NCBI GenBank assembly: GCA_964567755.1
Contig: CAZMNW010000035.1
Coordinates: 28,127-92,126, forward strand
DNA length: 64,000 bases
Direction: 5' to 3'
Source of the DNA: DASRJW01 sp964567755
GTDB lineage: Bacteria; Krumholzibacteriota; Krumholzibacteriia; G020349025
Both the position numbers and the translations under genes were made by a program. Below, in pieces: positions 27,938-35,228 of the stretch. Positions within the stretch are counted from its first letter, which is position 1, and the number at the start of each line of letters is the position of its first letter. The notes beneath the pieces are model-generated. The model worked only from the letters and a program-made list of their open reading frames with translations. It was not told the origin of the DNA and did no database searches.

Positions 27938-28408
27938 ATGCCCGAAAAGATCCAGAAGATCGACCACATCGGCATTGTCGTGCCCGATCTGGAGGCGGCG
28001 ATTCAGATCTACACCGCGCTCTTCGGCGTGGGCCCGACCTCTGTCGAGGAGGTCGCGGATCAGAAAGTACGCGCTGCGTTTTTCCAGGCCGGGGAATCTC
28101 AGATCGAATTGCTGTGCCCGACGGCCCCGGACAGTCCCATCTCCGGCTGGCTCGCCAAGCGCGGGGGTGGCATCCATCATCTGTGCCTGTCCGTCCCCGA
28201 CATCGAACGGGCGCTCGCGGCGCTCGCCGCCCTCGGCATGCCATTGATCGACTCCGCGCCGCGAATCGGCGCGCACGGCAAGCGCATCGCATTCGTGCAT
28301 CCGAAAGGTCTCGGTGGCGTCTTGCTCGAGCTTTCCGAGGACCCGCGCTCCGGTTGCGGCACCCACCCGCGCGGCCCGCACGCCGGATCCACTGGTGCGC
28401 GCAGCTGA
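27938..28408 (+). CDS. Methylmalonyl-CoA epimerase-like VOC protein
   Basis: 156 residues in the vicinal-oxygen-chelate fold. DHIGIVV (metal His) begins at residue 9, IELLCP (Glu) comes mid-protein, HHLCLSV (His) opens the second half, and LLELSE carries the last Glu ligand. The order and length fit methylmalonyl-CoA epimerase, which interconverts the R and S forms in propionate metabolism. No mutase is in the window, so the pathway is not confirmed. ATG 27938 has GGGAG close upstream; an in-frame GTG at 27908 is less likely. The last 20 residues are low-complexity. Confidence 0.85.
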   Translation: MPEKIQKIDHIGIVVPDLEAAIQIYTALFGVGPTSVEEVADQKVRAAFFQAGESQIELLCPTAPDSPISGWLAKRGGGIHHLCLSVPDIERALAALAALGMPLIDSAPRIGAHGKRIAFVHPKGLGGVLLELSEDPRSGCGTHPRGPHAGSTGARS

Positions 28409-28527
28409 GTCGGCGGCCGACGAGGTGTCCCAACGGCTCGTCCAGCATCCGTTGCCGCTCTGTCGCGGCACCGAATGCGTGTGATAGTCTGTGACGATAG
28501 CTCGTGTTGCGAGATCTCGGAGGAATC

Positions 28528-29100
28528 GTGAGCCACGGAGCGAACTCCCAGGCTGGACTGGCACCGATGCTACGCGGGCTCGATACGGCCACGGCCGCGC
28601 TGGATGCGGCATCCATCTGCGCCGGCGTGAAGTCCGTCCTCATGCAAGAATTGAGTCGGGTGACCGTGCCGGCAGCCTACCTCCAACCCGTGCCCACGGG
28701 TTACGCCCGGCGATGCTTGTACAAGGATCCCAAAGGTCGCTTCAGCGTCGTGATCATGGTCTGGGCCCCGGGACAAGGCACGCCGCTTCACGATCACGCC
28801 GGCCATTGGTGCGTCGAGTGCGTCTACGACGGCAAGATCCGCGTCCGGTCTTTCGAGCGCGAAGCCGAGGATTCGGGACGGATCTGCTTCCGCGAACGCC
28901 AATCGGTGGTCTCGGGCGTTGGCGACGCCGGCGCGCTCATCCCACCCTACGAGTACCATTCCATCGACAACCCCTTCGACATCCAGGCCGTGACCATCCA
29001 CGTCTACGAAGGGGAAATCACCTGGTGCCACGCATTCGAACCGCTGGAAGAAGCCGGTTGGTTCCAACCGCAGCGGCACGAGCTCGGGTACACCGTGTGA
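28528..29100 (+). CDS. Cysteine dioxygenase-like cupin (thiol dioxygenase)
   Basis: 190 residues of cupin fold. The metal-binding motif PLHDHAGHWCVE supplies two His with a third in EYHSIDN, the 3-His iron site of cysteine dioxygenases; GKIRVRSFE and WFQPQRHELGYTV also fit the family. The expected reaction is oxidation of cysteine (or a related thiol such as 3-mercaptopropionate) to the sulfinate. I start at GTG 28528 because GGAGG lies 4 nt upstream; the open frame begins at 28504. It stands alone, 120 bp after the epimerase-like gene. Substrate not determined. Confidence 0.82.
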   Translation: MSHGANSQAGLAPMLRGLDTATAALDAASICAGVKSVLMQELSRVTVPAAYLQPVPTGYARRCLYKDPKGRFSVVIMVWAPGQGTPLHDHAGHWCVECVYDGKIRVRSFEREAEDSGRICFRERQSVVSGVGDAGALIPPYEYHSIDNPFDIQAVTIHVYEGEITWCHAFEPLEEAGWFQPQRHELGYTV

Positions 29101-29126
29101 CCGTGGCCGGCCTCGTGCCGCACGGC

Positions 29127-29493
29127 ATGGCGCATGGTGTGGAATTCCACTCCTCGACGACGTGGACAGGGCCGCCGCCGGGTGGTGGATCGAGGGAAGC
29201 TCACCTGCACAGCCGTCACCTGCCGCGTTTCGCGATCCTGCACGCGATTGGCCTGGCCGCCATCCTCGCGGCGGCCTGCTTGATTCCCGGGGCAGCCCGC
29301 GCGCAAGATGAACCCCCTTATCCACATGTGGCTAACGTCTACTTGTCGACCAGAGTCGACGAGACGACGATCCGTGTGCTCGCGCAGGGATGTAGTCGTT
29401 CTCAGTGACATTTGGACCGCCGCACAGCTCGACCAACCCCATCTCACCACCCCTCGTGATCACGACGTGCGCAAGATCGTCCTGGCGCGATAG
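29127..29493 (+). pseudogene. Decayed secreted protein, possibly glycoside-hydrolase-like
   Basis: One frame gives a signal peptide (LAAILAAACLIPGAARAQ) and then PHVANVYLSTRVDETTIRVLAQ before stopping at 29408. Directly afterwards a second frame continues DVVVLSDIWTAAQLDQ to 29493. Joined, they read LAQ-[W]-DVVVL, resembling the N-terminus of putative glycoside hydrolases of the type 'ANyYL..LA.WDvvvld'. A small deletion near 29390 would explain the break. The rest of the gene is missing. Family assignment is tentative. Confidence 0.4.
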
Positions 29494-29746
29494 TGCGCGA
29501 CGGACGCACGGAACGGGCCCTCCGAGCCGCGACCCGTCGCACCGATTTCAATCGACCCCGCGACTCGATGGATTGAGGCGGTGAATCGGACCTGCGCGAT
29601 CGGGAAAGAGCAGGCGGCATCCGACGCGCGATGCAGAACTTTCACGACCGCCGCGGACTTGTATTCCAGCAGCGTTGGATCGAAATTCCAATTGGTGGGG
29701 AACTCTTGCGGCGCCCCAGATCTCGGCCTCAACGAAAGGTCGTGCC
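29494..29746. other. Intergenic region upstream of malic enzyme
   Basis: A 90-codon minus frame (29460-29732) and a plus frame through 29581 both lack a ribosome site or recognisable domain. I see no promoter or palindrome I would defend; it may be the remains of the degraded gene to its left plus the malic-enzyme leader. Confidence 0.4.
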
Positions 29747-31189
29747 ATGGCCACCAAGCTCACGCCCAGTGCCCAGTACTCCATCACCATGCGACTCGAG
29801 GTTCCGCACCAACCGGGTTGGATCGCCAAGATCAGCGTCGCCATCGCCAAGATCGGCGGCGCCATCCACGCCATCGATCTGGTGCAGATTCGCGACGGCA
29901 ACAGCCTGCGCGACTGGTCCATCGAGTGTGCCTCCAAAGAACAGTCCGAGGAGATTCTCGAGACCATCCGATCCATGCCAGGAGTGCAGCTCCACAGCGT
30001 CTCCGACAACACGTTTCTGATGCACATCGGCGGCAAGCTGGAGGTGACTTCCAAGGTGGCGCTCAAAACACGCGCCAACCTCTCCATGGCCTACACGCCC
30101 GGAGTCGCGCGCGTTTGCCAAGCCATTCACCTGGACCCGAAGGCGTCTTTGAACCTGACAATTCGCAAGAACTGCATCGCCGTGGTCTCGGATGGCAGCG
30201 CCGTTCTCGGCCTCGGCAACATCGGGGCTGCCGCCGCCATGCCGGTCATGGAGGGAAAAGCCATCCTGTTCAAGGAATTCGGCGGCGTCGACGCCTTCCC
30301 CTTGTGCATTGCGACCCAGGATCCGGAAAACATCATCTCCTTCTGCAAGTGGATCGCTCCAACCTTCGGCGGCATCAACCTCGAGGACATTTCGGCGCCC
30401 CGATGCTTCCACATCGAAGAGCGCCTGCAGCAAGAGCTGGACATCCCGGTCTTCCACGACGACCAGCATGGAACGGCGGTGGTGGTGCTAGCGGGGCTGA
30501 TGAATGCGCTCCGTCTCGTGGACAAGAAGCCGGAAGCGATGAAGGTAGTCGTCGCCGGCGCGGGCGCCTCCGGGATCGCTTGCACCAAGACGCTCAAGGA
30601 GTTCGGCATTGGCAACCTGGTGGTTTGCGACACGCACGGCGCCATTCATGCGGGACGCGATGTCGGGCGCAACCCGGCGAAGCAATGGCTGATCGAACAC
30701 ACGAACCCAGAACGCGAGCACGGTTCGATCCGCGACGTGATCGAGGGTGCCGACATGTTCCTGGGGTTGGCGGCGCCGGGGCTGTTGACTCGACGCGATG
30801 TCATGAAGATGAACAAGGATCCGATCGTGTTCGCCATGAGCAACCCGGTGCCCGAAATCATGCCGGAAGAGGTTCATGACATCGTGGCCATCATGGCCAC
30901 GGGAAGGAGCGACTACCCGAACCAGATCAACAACGTGCTGGCGTTCCCGGGGATCTTCCGCGGCGCGCTCGACGCCCGAGCTGGAGTGATCAACCAGACC
31001 ATGATGCACGCCGCCGCCGAGGCAATTGCCGCGGCCATTCCGACCGCGGACATCGCTCCCGACTACATCATCCCGAGCGTTTTCAACCGGCAGGTGGCGA
31101 AGGATGTCGCCGCAGCCGTGGTGCGCGCGGCGCACAAGACGCATGTGTCCCATCGGCAGCCGAAGGGCACGAGTCTCTATCACGCTTGA
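29747..31189 (+). CDS. NAD(P)-dependent malic enzyme with N-terminal ACT domain
   Basis: 480 residues. About 8-85 form an ACT-like small-molecule-binding domain (MRLEVPHQPGWIAKI), and the malic enzyme body follows: AYTPGVARVC (catalytic Tyr), VVSDGSAVLGLGNIG, metal-binding VFHDDQHGT, the nucleotide-binding GAGASGIA, and AMSNPVPE. It converts malate to pyruvate and CO2. It is the short bacterial type, without a phosphotransacetylase domain. The ACT domain suggests allosteric control by an amino acid or other ligand. ATG 29747 has GAAAGG upstream. It converges on the arginase-family gene with a 7-bp gap. Confidence 0.93.
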   Translation: MATKLTPSAQYSITMRLEVPHQPGWIAKISVAIAKIGGAIHAIDLVQIRDGNSLRDWSIECASKEQSEEILETIRSMPGVQLHSVSDNTFLMHIGGKLEVTSKVALKTRANLSMAYTPGVARVCQAIHLDPKASLNLTIRKNCIAVVSDGSAVLGLGNIGAAAAMPVMEGKAILFKEFGGVDAFPLCIATQDPENIISFCKWIAPTFGGINLEDISAPRCFHIEERLQQELDIPVFHDDQHGTAVVVLAGLMNALRLVDKKPEAMKVVVAGAGASGIACTKTLKEFGIGNLVVCDTHGAIHAGRDVGRNPAKQWLIEHTNPEREHGSIRDVIEGADMFLGLAAPGLLTRRDVMKMNKDPIVFAMSNPVPEIMPEEVHDIVAIMATGRSDYPNQINNVLAFPGIFRGALDARAGVINQTMMHAAAEAIAAAIPTADIAPDYIIPSVFNRQVAKDVAAAVVRAAHKTHVSHRQPKGTSLYHA

Positions 31190-31196
31190 GCGCAGG

Positions 31197-32219
31197 TCAG
31201 AGATTCTGCGAGCGCAGCGCCCAGCCGATGAGCTTGTAGAGCAGGCGCGCGGCCACATTGCCGTCCCACTCCGAGCCGTCCGCTGCGGGCGCCACTTCGA
31301 CGAGATCGAAGCCCACGATCCGGCGTCCCGTGCCGGCGAGCGCCGACAGCACGTAGCAGGCCTCTTGAAACGACAGCCCCCCGGGGACGGGCGTTCCGGT
31401 GTGCGGGCAGAGAACGGGATCGAGTCCATCGATGTCGAAGGAAACGTAAACCTCGCGCGGCAAGTCCGAGAGCATGCGCTCCACCTGCTGCCCCCATGAC
31501 AAGCCGCCGAAACGCTCCCGCGCCAGCTCGGCATCGTACCAAGTGTGCACGCGCCCGGGGAAAGCCTCGATGCGTTCGTGCTCCTCTTCGCAGAGATCGC
31601 GGATGCCGACTTGTACGAGCTTCGATACGGCCGGAATGCGCCGCAGCACGTTCTCCATGATGGACGCATGCGACCATTCGAAGCCCGAGTAGGCGCGGCG
31701 CAGATCGGCGTGGGCATCGAAGTGCAAGATGCCGAGCCCGGGATGACGGGCCGCATGCGCGGCGACGGCTCCGAAGGCAACCGAGTGATCCCCGCCCAAC
31801 ACGCCAACGAGCTTGCCGGCGTCGAGCCAATGCTGCGCCGTGGACTGCACGTACGCGTTCATGCGCTCCGACAGTGCGTCGACGCGCGTCCTCGCCTCAT
31901 GCAGGTCGACGCCTGCATCCGCACTCATGATCGCGCGTGCCGCTCGCTGCGCCTCGTCGTTCCAGCGCCTGAGGTCGGCCAATTCCGGCAGCAGCGCGAT
32001 CCCGGAGGCGTAAGGCCGTCCCGTTTCGACGTCGAAGAGATCCACCTGCCGGCTGGCTTGCAGAATCGCGCGCGGCCCATCGACCGTGCCGCCGCCGTAG
32101 GAGGTCGTGGCTTCCCACGGCACGGGCACGAGGACGACACGAGCGTCTTCCGGCCGGTCCAGTAAACCGAAGATTCCCGAATCGGGGCGGGCGGCGGCGT
32201 TGGGATCGAGCGGTTTCAT
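31197..32219 (-). CDS. Agmatinase/arginase (ureohydrolase) family enzyme
   Basis: 340 residues with all Mn-binding motifs of the ureohydrolases: GGDHS (about 142), DAHAD (about 168) and SFDIDGLDP (about 255), each supplying metal ligands, and a Glu in GFDLVEVAP. The family hydrolyses guanidino compounds (agmatine, arginine, formiminoglutamate) to urea or formamide; the GGGT / RAILQAS N-terminus favours the agmatinase branch, but substrate is not certain. It is monocistronic as far as can be seen and not next to the arginine operon. Confidence 0.88.
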   Translation of the reverse strand: MKPLDPNAAARPDSGIFGLLDRPEDARVVLVPVPWEATTSYGGGTVDGPRAILQASRQVDLFDVETGRPYASGIALLPELADLRRWNDEAQRAARAIMSADAGVDLHEARTRVDALSERMNAYVQSTAQHWLDAGKLVGVLGGDHSVAFGAVAAHAARHPGLGILHFDAHADLRRAYSGFEWSHASIMENVLRRIPAVSKLVQVGIRDLCEEEHERIEAFPGRVHTWYDAELARERFGGLSWGQQVERMLSDLPREVYVSFDIDGLDPVLCPHTGTPVPGGLSFQEACYVLSALAGTGRRIVGFDLVEVAPAADGSEWDGNVAARLLYKLIGWALRSQNL

Positions 32220-32313
32220 CGCTTGCAGGGTACCATGCGGCGGCGAGGCGTCGAATCAGAGGCACAGCGCGGGAGGACGTCGAGGGCGGCACCACCATCC
32301 CGCATGCAATCCT

Positions 32314-33093
32314 CTACGTGGCGCTCACCAAGCCCCACCTGCGTCGGATGCGCTGTTCGACCAGCCCGAAGAGAAATCGATCCAGCAGCAGGCCGAAGAG
32401 AATGGTCAACACCATGATCCCGAGCACTTGCGCGGCATCGTTCAACTCGCGTCCCATGTAGAGCAGATAACCCAATCCAATGCTCGACTTGATCAATTCG
32501 GCAGAGACTGCTCCGTGCCAGCCCAATGTCCAGCCAAGCTTGATCCCCGTGACGATGCTCGGAGCCGCCGCCGGCAGGATCACGTAGAACGGCATGGCGT
32601 ACGCGGGGGTGCCCAACGTGCGCGCGGCTCGCAGATAGATCGGTTGAATGTGCAGGATGCCGTCGGATGTCGCGATGGCCACGGCTGCCACGGAGCTCAT
32701 GATGATGACGAAATAGATGCCACGGTCGCTCAGTCCAAAAAGCAACAGCGAGATCGGCACCCACCCGGCCGTGGGCAGGGTCTGCAGACCCAGGAACAGG
32801 GACTGCAAGCAGCGGTTCACCACCCGGCTCATCCCCATGAACACCCCGATGAAAAGACCAAGGCCGGCCGCGATGGCAAATCCGATGATCATACGCACGA
32901 GAGTTGCCTTGATGCTGGGCCAGAGCAGACCGTCCTCGCCCAGCTCCCACAGGCGCTTCGCCACTTGCCATGGCGAAGGGAACAAATAGTCGGGAATGAG
33001 GCGCAAGCTGAACAGGAGCTGCCAAGTGGCAAACAGGAGCAGGTAGAAGCCAAAAACATACTTGCCGTACTTCGGCTCCGAAGTGTGTCTCAC
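32314..33093 (-). CDS. ABC transporter permease, sulfonate/nitrate/taurine type
   Basis: 259 residues with about six membrane helices and the EAA-like loop (YLRAARTLGTPAYAMPFYVILPAAAPSI region) of the SsuC/TauC/NrtB permeases. GTG 33093 overlaps the ATPase stop by four bases, and this start places the first helix properly; the open frame upstream (to 33246) is only the shadow of the ATPase gene. It forms an importer with the two genes upstream on the same strand. Confidence 0.9.
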   Translation of the reverse strand: MRHTSEPKYGKYVFGFYLLLFATWQLLFSLRLIPDYLFPSPWQVAKRLWELGEDGLLWPSIKATLVRMIIGFAIAAGLGLFIGVFMGMSRVVNRCLQSLFLGLQTLPTAGWVPISLLLFGLSDRGIYFVIIMSSVAAVAIATSDGILHIQPIYLRAARTLGTPAYAMPFYVILPAAAPSIVTGIKLGWTLGWHGAVSAELIKSSIGLGYLLYMGRELNDAAQVLGIMVLTILFGLLLDRFLFGLVEQRIRRRWGLVSAT

Positions 33094-33860
33094 GCCGTCT
33101 CTTCCTTCAATTCCGCCGCGATCCGGGTGGCATAGGCGGCCACGCGTGGATCGTTGATGTCGCGCGGACGCGGCAGGTCGACGCTGATCTCGGTCTTGAT
33201 CCTGCCCGGCCGGTCGGTGAAAATGACGACTCGATCCCCCAGACACGCCGCTTCACGAGGATCGTGCGTGACGGAAACGATGGTCTTCCGCGTGCGGACG
33301 AGAATGTCTTGCAGCTCGTCGTAGAGCTTGGCACGCACCAACGCATCCAACGCGGGGAAGGGCTCGTCGATCAGCAGCACCTTCGGATCGGGCGCCAGTG
33401 CGCGCGCCAACGCCGCGCGTTGTTTCATGCCGCCGGACAGTTCATGGATGGGAGAATGGACGAAATCTTCCAAGTGCACCAACGCCAGTAGCTGCAGAGC
33501 CTTCTGCCGCTGCCGCCGGCGTCGGAAGCGCAACCCAGGCTGCCACAGCAATCCGTACAGAATATTGTCGATCACCGTGAGCCAGGGAAACAACGCATGC
33601 TCTTGAAACATCATCAGCCGGTCACTGCCGGGCCGTGTGACGGCCCGGCCTTCCAAGGTGATTGTACCTGTGGTTGGCGCTTCGAACCCCGCGATCATGT
33701 TCAGCAAAGTGGATTTGCCACAACCGGAAGGGCCGAACAAGACCACGTACTCGCCCTCGCGGACCTCGAGATCGATGGGCCGGAGTGCTTCCACCTTCTG
33801 GCCGCCGCCGGCGAAGGTCTTCGTCACCTGCGTCAAACTCAATTTCACGGGCGCAGCCAT
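33090..33860 (-). CDS. ABC transporter ATPase, sulfonate/nitrate/taurine type
   Basis: 256 residues. Walker A GPSGCGKST (about 43-51), Q-loop in MFQEHALFPW, signature LSGGMKQR, Walker B VLLIDEPF and a switch His in VTHDPREA are all intact. The sequence is of the SsuB/TauB/NrtD group that energises uptake of sulfonates, taurine, nitrate or similar anions. It overlaps the permease gene (GTGA) and follows the binding-protein gene by 42 bp, giving an order binding protein-ATPase-permease. Confidence 0.92.
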   Translation of the reverse strand: MAAPVKLSLTQVTKTFAGGGQKVEALRPIDLEVREGEYVVLFGPSGCGKSTLLNMIAGFEAPTTGTITLEGRAVTRPGSDRLMMFQEHALFPWLTVIDNILYGLLWQPGLRFRRRRQRQKALQLLALVHLEDFVHSPIHELSGGMKQRAALARALAPDPKVLLIDEPFPALDALVRAKLYDELQDILVRTRKTIVSVTHDPREAACLGDRVVIFTDRPGRIKTEISVDLPRPRDINDPRVAAYATRIAAELKEETA

Positions 33861-33902
33861 GACACACTCAGTTCCGTCGAAAATGCAGAATTCACGCGCC
33901 GC

Positions 33903-34913
33903 TCATGGAGCGATGGGTGGAAGACCCTTTTCTTCGAGCACCTGGTTCAAGATCCCGAGCGAATAGATCCCGAGCAAATTCGGCGTGCTGCGTAGAAACC
34001 CGACTGTTTGCGCGGCCTCAGCCGCGCCGTGCAAGGACGAACGGATCGGGTCCCAGGTGAACTCAACGCGTTCCATTGCCTTGTCGATGACTCGCTCGGC
34101 AAGCGCCTTGCCCGTCAACTTCTTCAGCTCGGCGTTCACCACCCGCGCCGCGGCAGACTTGTCGGCGTTGATCGTCTGTGTCATCTCCACCAGCGTCTGG
34201 AGGAGGTTCTTGATCAGCTTGGGGTTTCCGGCCAGAAAGGCCTTGCTCACCACCAAGTGCGTGGTGACATGTTGCCCCTGCGGCCAGAGCGTCTTTTCAT
34301 CCAGATACAGAACGCCACTGCCCTCGAGCTCGAGGCGCGACAGCCATGGCTCCACCGTCCAAGCGCCGTGAATCTCTTTCTTCTGCAACATCGTGAGCTG
34401 GTCGGGGTTCGCCAGCGAGATCAGGGTCAAGGTCCCACCCTGTTCCTTGAGCTTATAACCGCGCGCACGAAACCAGACGCGGGCCGCCACGTCCTGTGTG
34501 TTTCCCAATTGCGGTGTGGCGATGATCTTGCCGTGGAAATCGCGCTCCTCGCGGATGCCGGCATCCCGGCGCACCACGAGTCCCGCACCGCCGCTGGCGC
34601 TCCCGGCGACAATCACGAACTTCTCGCCCTTCGACTTGATGTAACCGTTGATGGTGGGATTCGGACCGACAAAGGTGGCATCGACAGCGTCGGCGAACAG
34701 CGCTTCGATCGCCGTCGGCCCGGCATTGAACGAGATCCACTGGATGGGCACGCCGATTTTCTGCTCGAACTGGCCCCCCGCACGCGCCATCAGGGCCTGC
34801 GCATGCGTCATGTTGGGGAAATGCCCCAGCCGCAAGACGCGCGCTTCATCCGCGGTGCTGTCGGTGAAAGCAATGACGAGGAGCAGGGAGACCCAATGGA
34901 GATTCGTTTTCAT
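33903..34913 (-). CDS. Periplasmic binding protein, sulfonate/nitrate type (SsuA-like)
   Basis: 336 residues with a signal peptide (about 1-21). LRLGHFPNMTHAQAL, GPTAIEALFADAVDATFVGPNP and an internal TPQLGNTQD loop are characteristic of the SsuA/TauA/NrtA binding-protein fold (two alpha/beta lobes). It would capture the substrate and deliver it to the adjacent permease. First gene of the three-gene importer; sulfonate versus nitrate/other substrates cannot be decided from the sequence. Confidence 0.88.
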   Translation of the reverse strand: MKTNLHWVSLLLVIAFTDSTADEARVLRLGHFPNMTHAQALMARAGGQFEQKIGVPIQWISFNAGPTAIEALFADAVDATFVGPNPTINGYIKSKGEKFVIVAGSASGGAGLVVRRDAGIREERDFHGKIIATPQLGNTQDVAARVWFRARGYKLKEQGGTLTLISLANPDQLTMLQKKEIHGAWTVEPWLSRLELEGSGVLYLDEKTLWPQGQHVTTHLVVSKAFLAGNPKLIKNLLQTLVEMTQTINADKSAAARVVNAELKKLTGKALAERVIDKAMERVEFTWDPIRSSLHGAAEAAQTVGFLRSTPNLLGIYSLGILNQVLEEKGLPPIAP

Positions 34914-35228
34914 CGTCGTGCTCGATCTCCCCGATCCGTCTTCCAGACGACGCGTACCGTAGCACTCGGTTTGTCATCGCTGCAACAAACCTCTGGTGCA
35001 GAAAGCCGTCGAAGGAGCCCGTTCGGAGAGCACGGCGCGTGCCCAGTCTTCGCATGCATGGCGGAGCCGGGCCACTTCGACGGCGCACCCAAAGCATGAC
35101 TCGAGTCGTTCACGAAGCCGTGGCCGATGAGATCGCGCGTTGCACCGAAGTCGTGGGCGGCACAATGCATTGAAACACGCCGAATATTGCCGGAGAGGCC
35201 GGAGTGCGCGCGAGAAGTCGCGTGCTAC
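34914..35228. other. 315-bp intergenic region upstream of the ABC importer
   Basis: Lies between the importer (whose promoter should be here) and the 3' end of the first Ser/Thr kinase gene. Only short open frames without ribosome sites are present, and I could not find a convincing -35/-10 pair or operator palindrome. Confidence 0.4.

Noticed and set aside
29460..29732. 90-codon minus-strand open frame with protein-like composition
   Set aside because: No ribosome site, no homologue recognised, and it overlaps the leader of the malic enzyme; not enough to call a gene.
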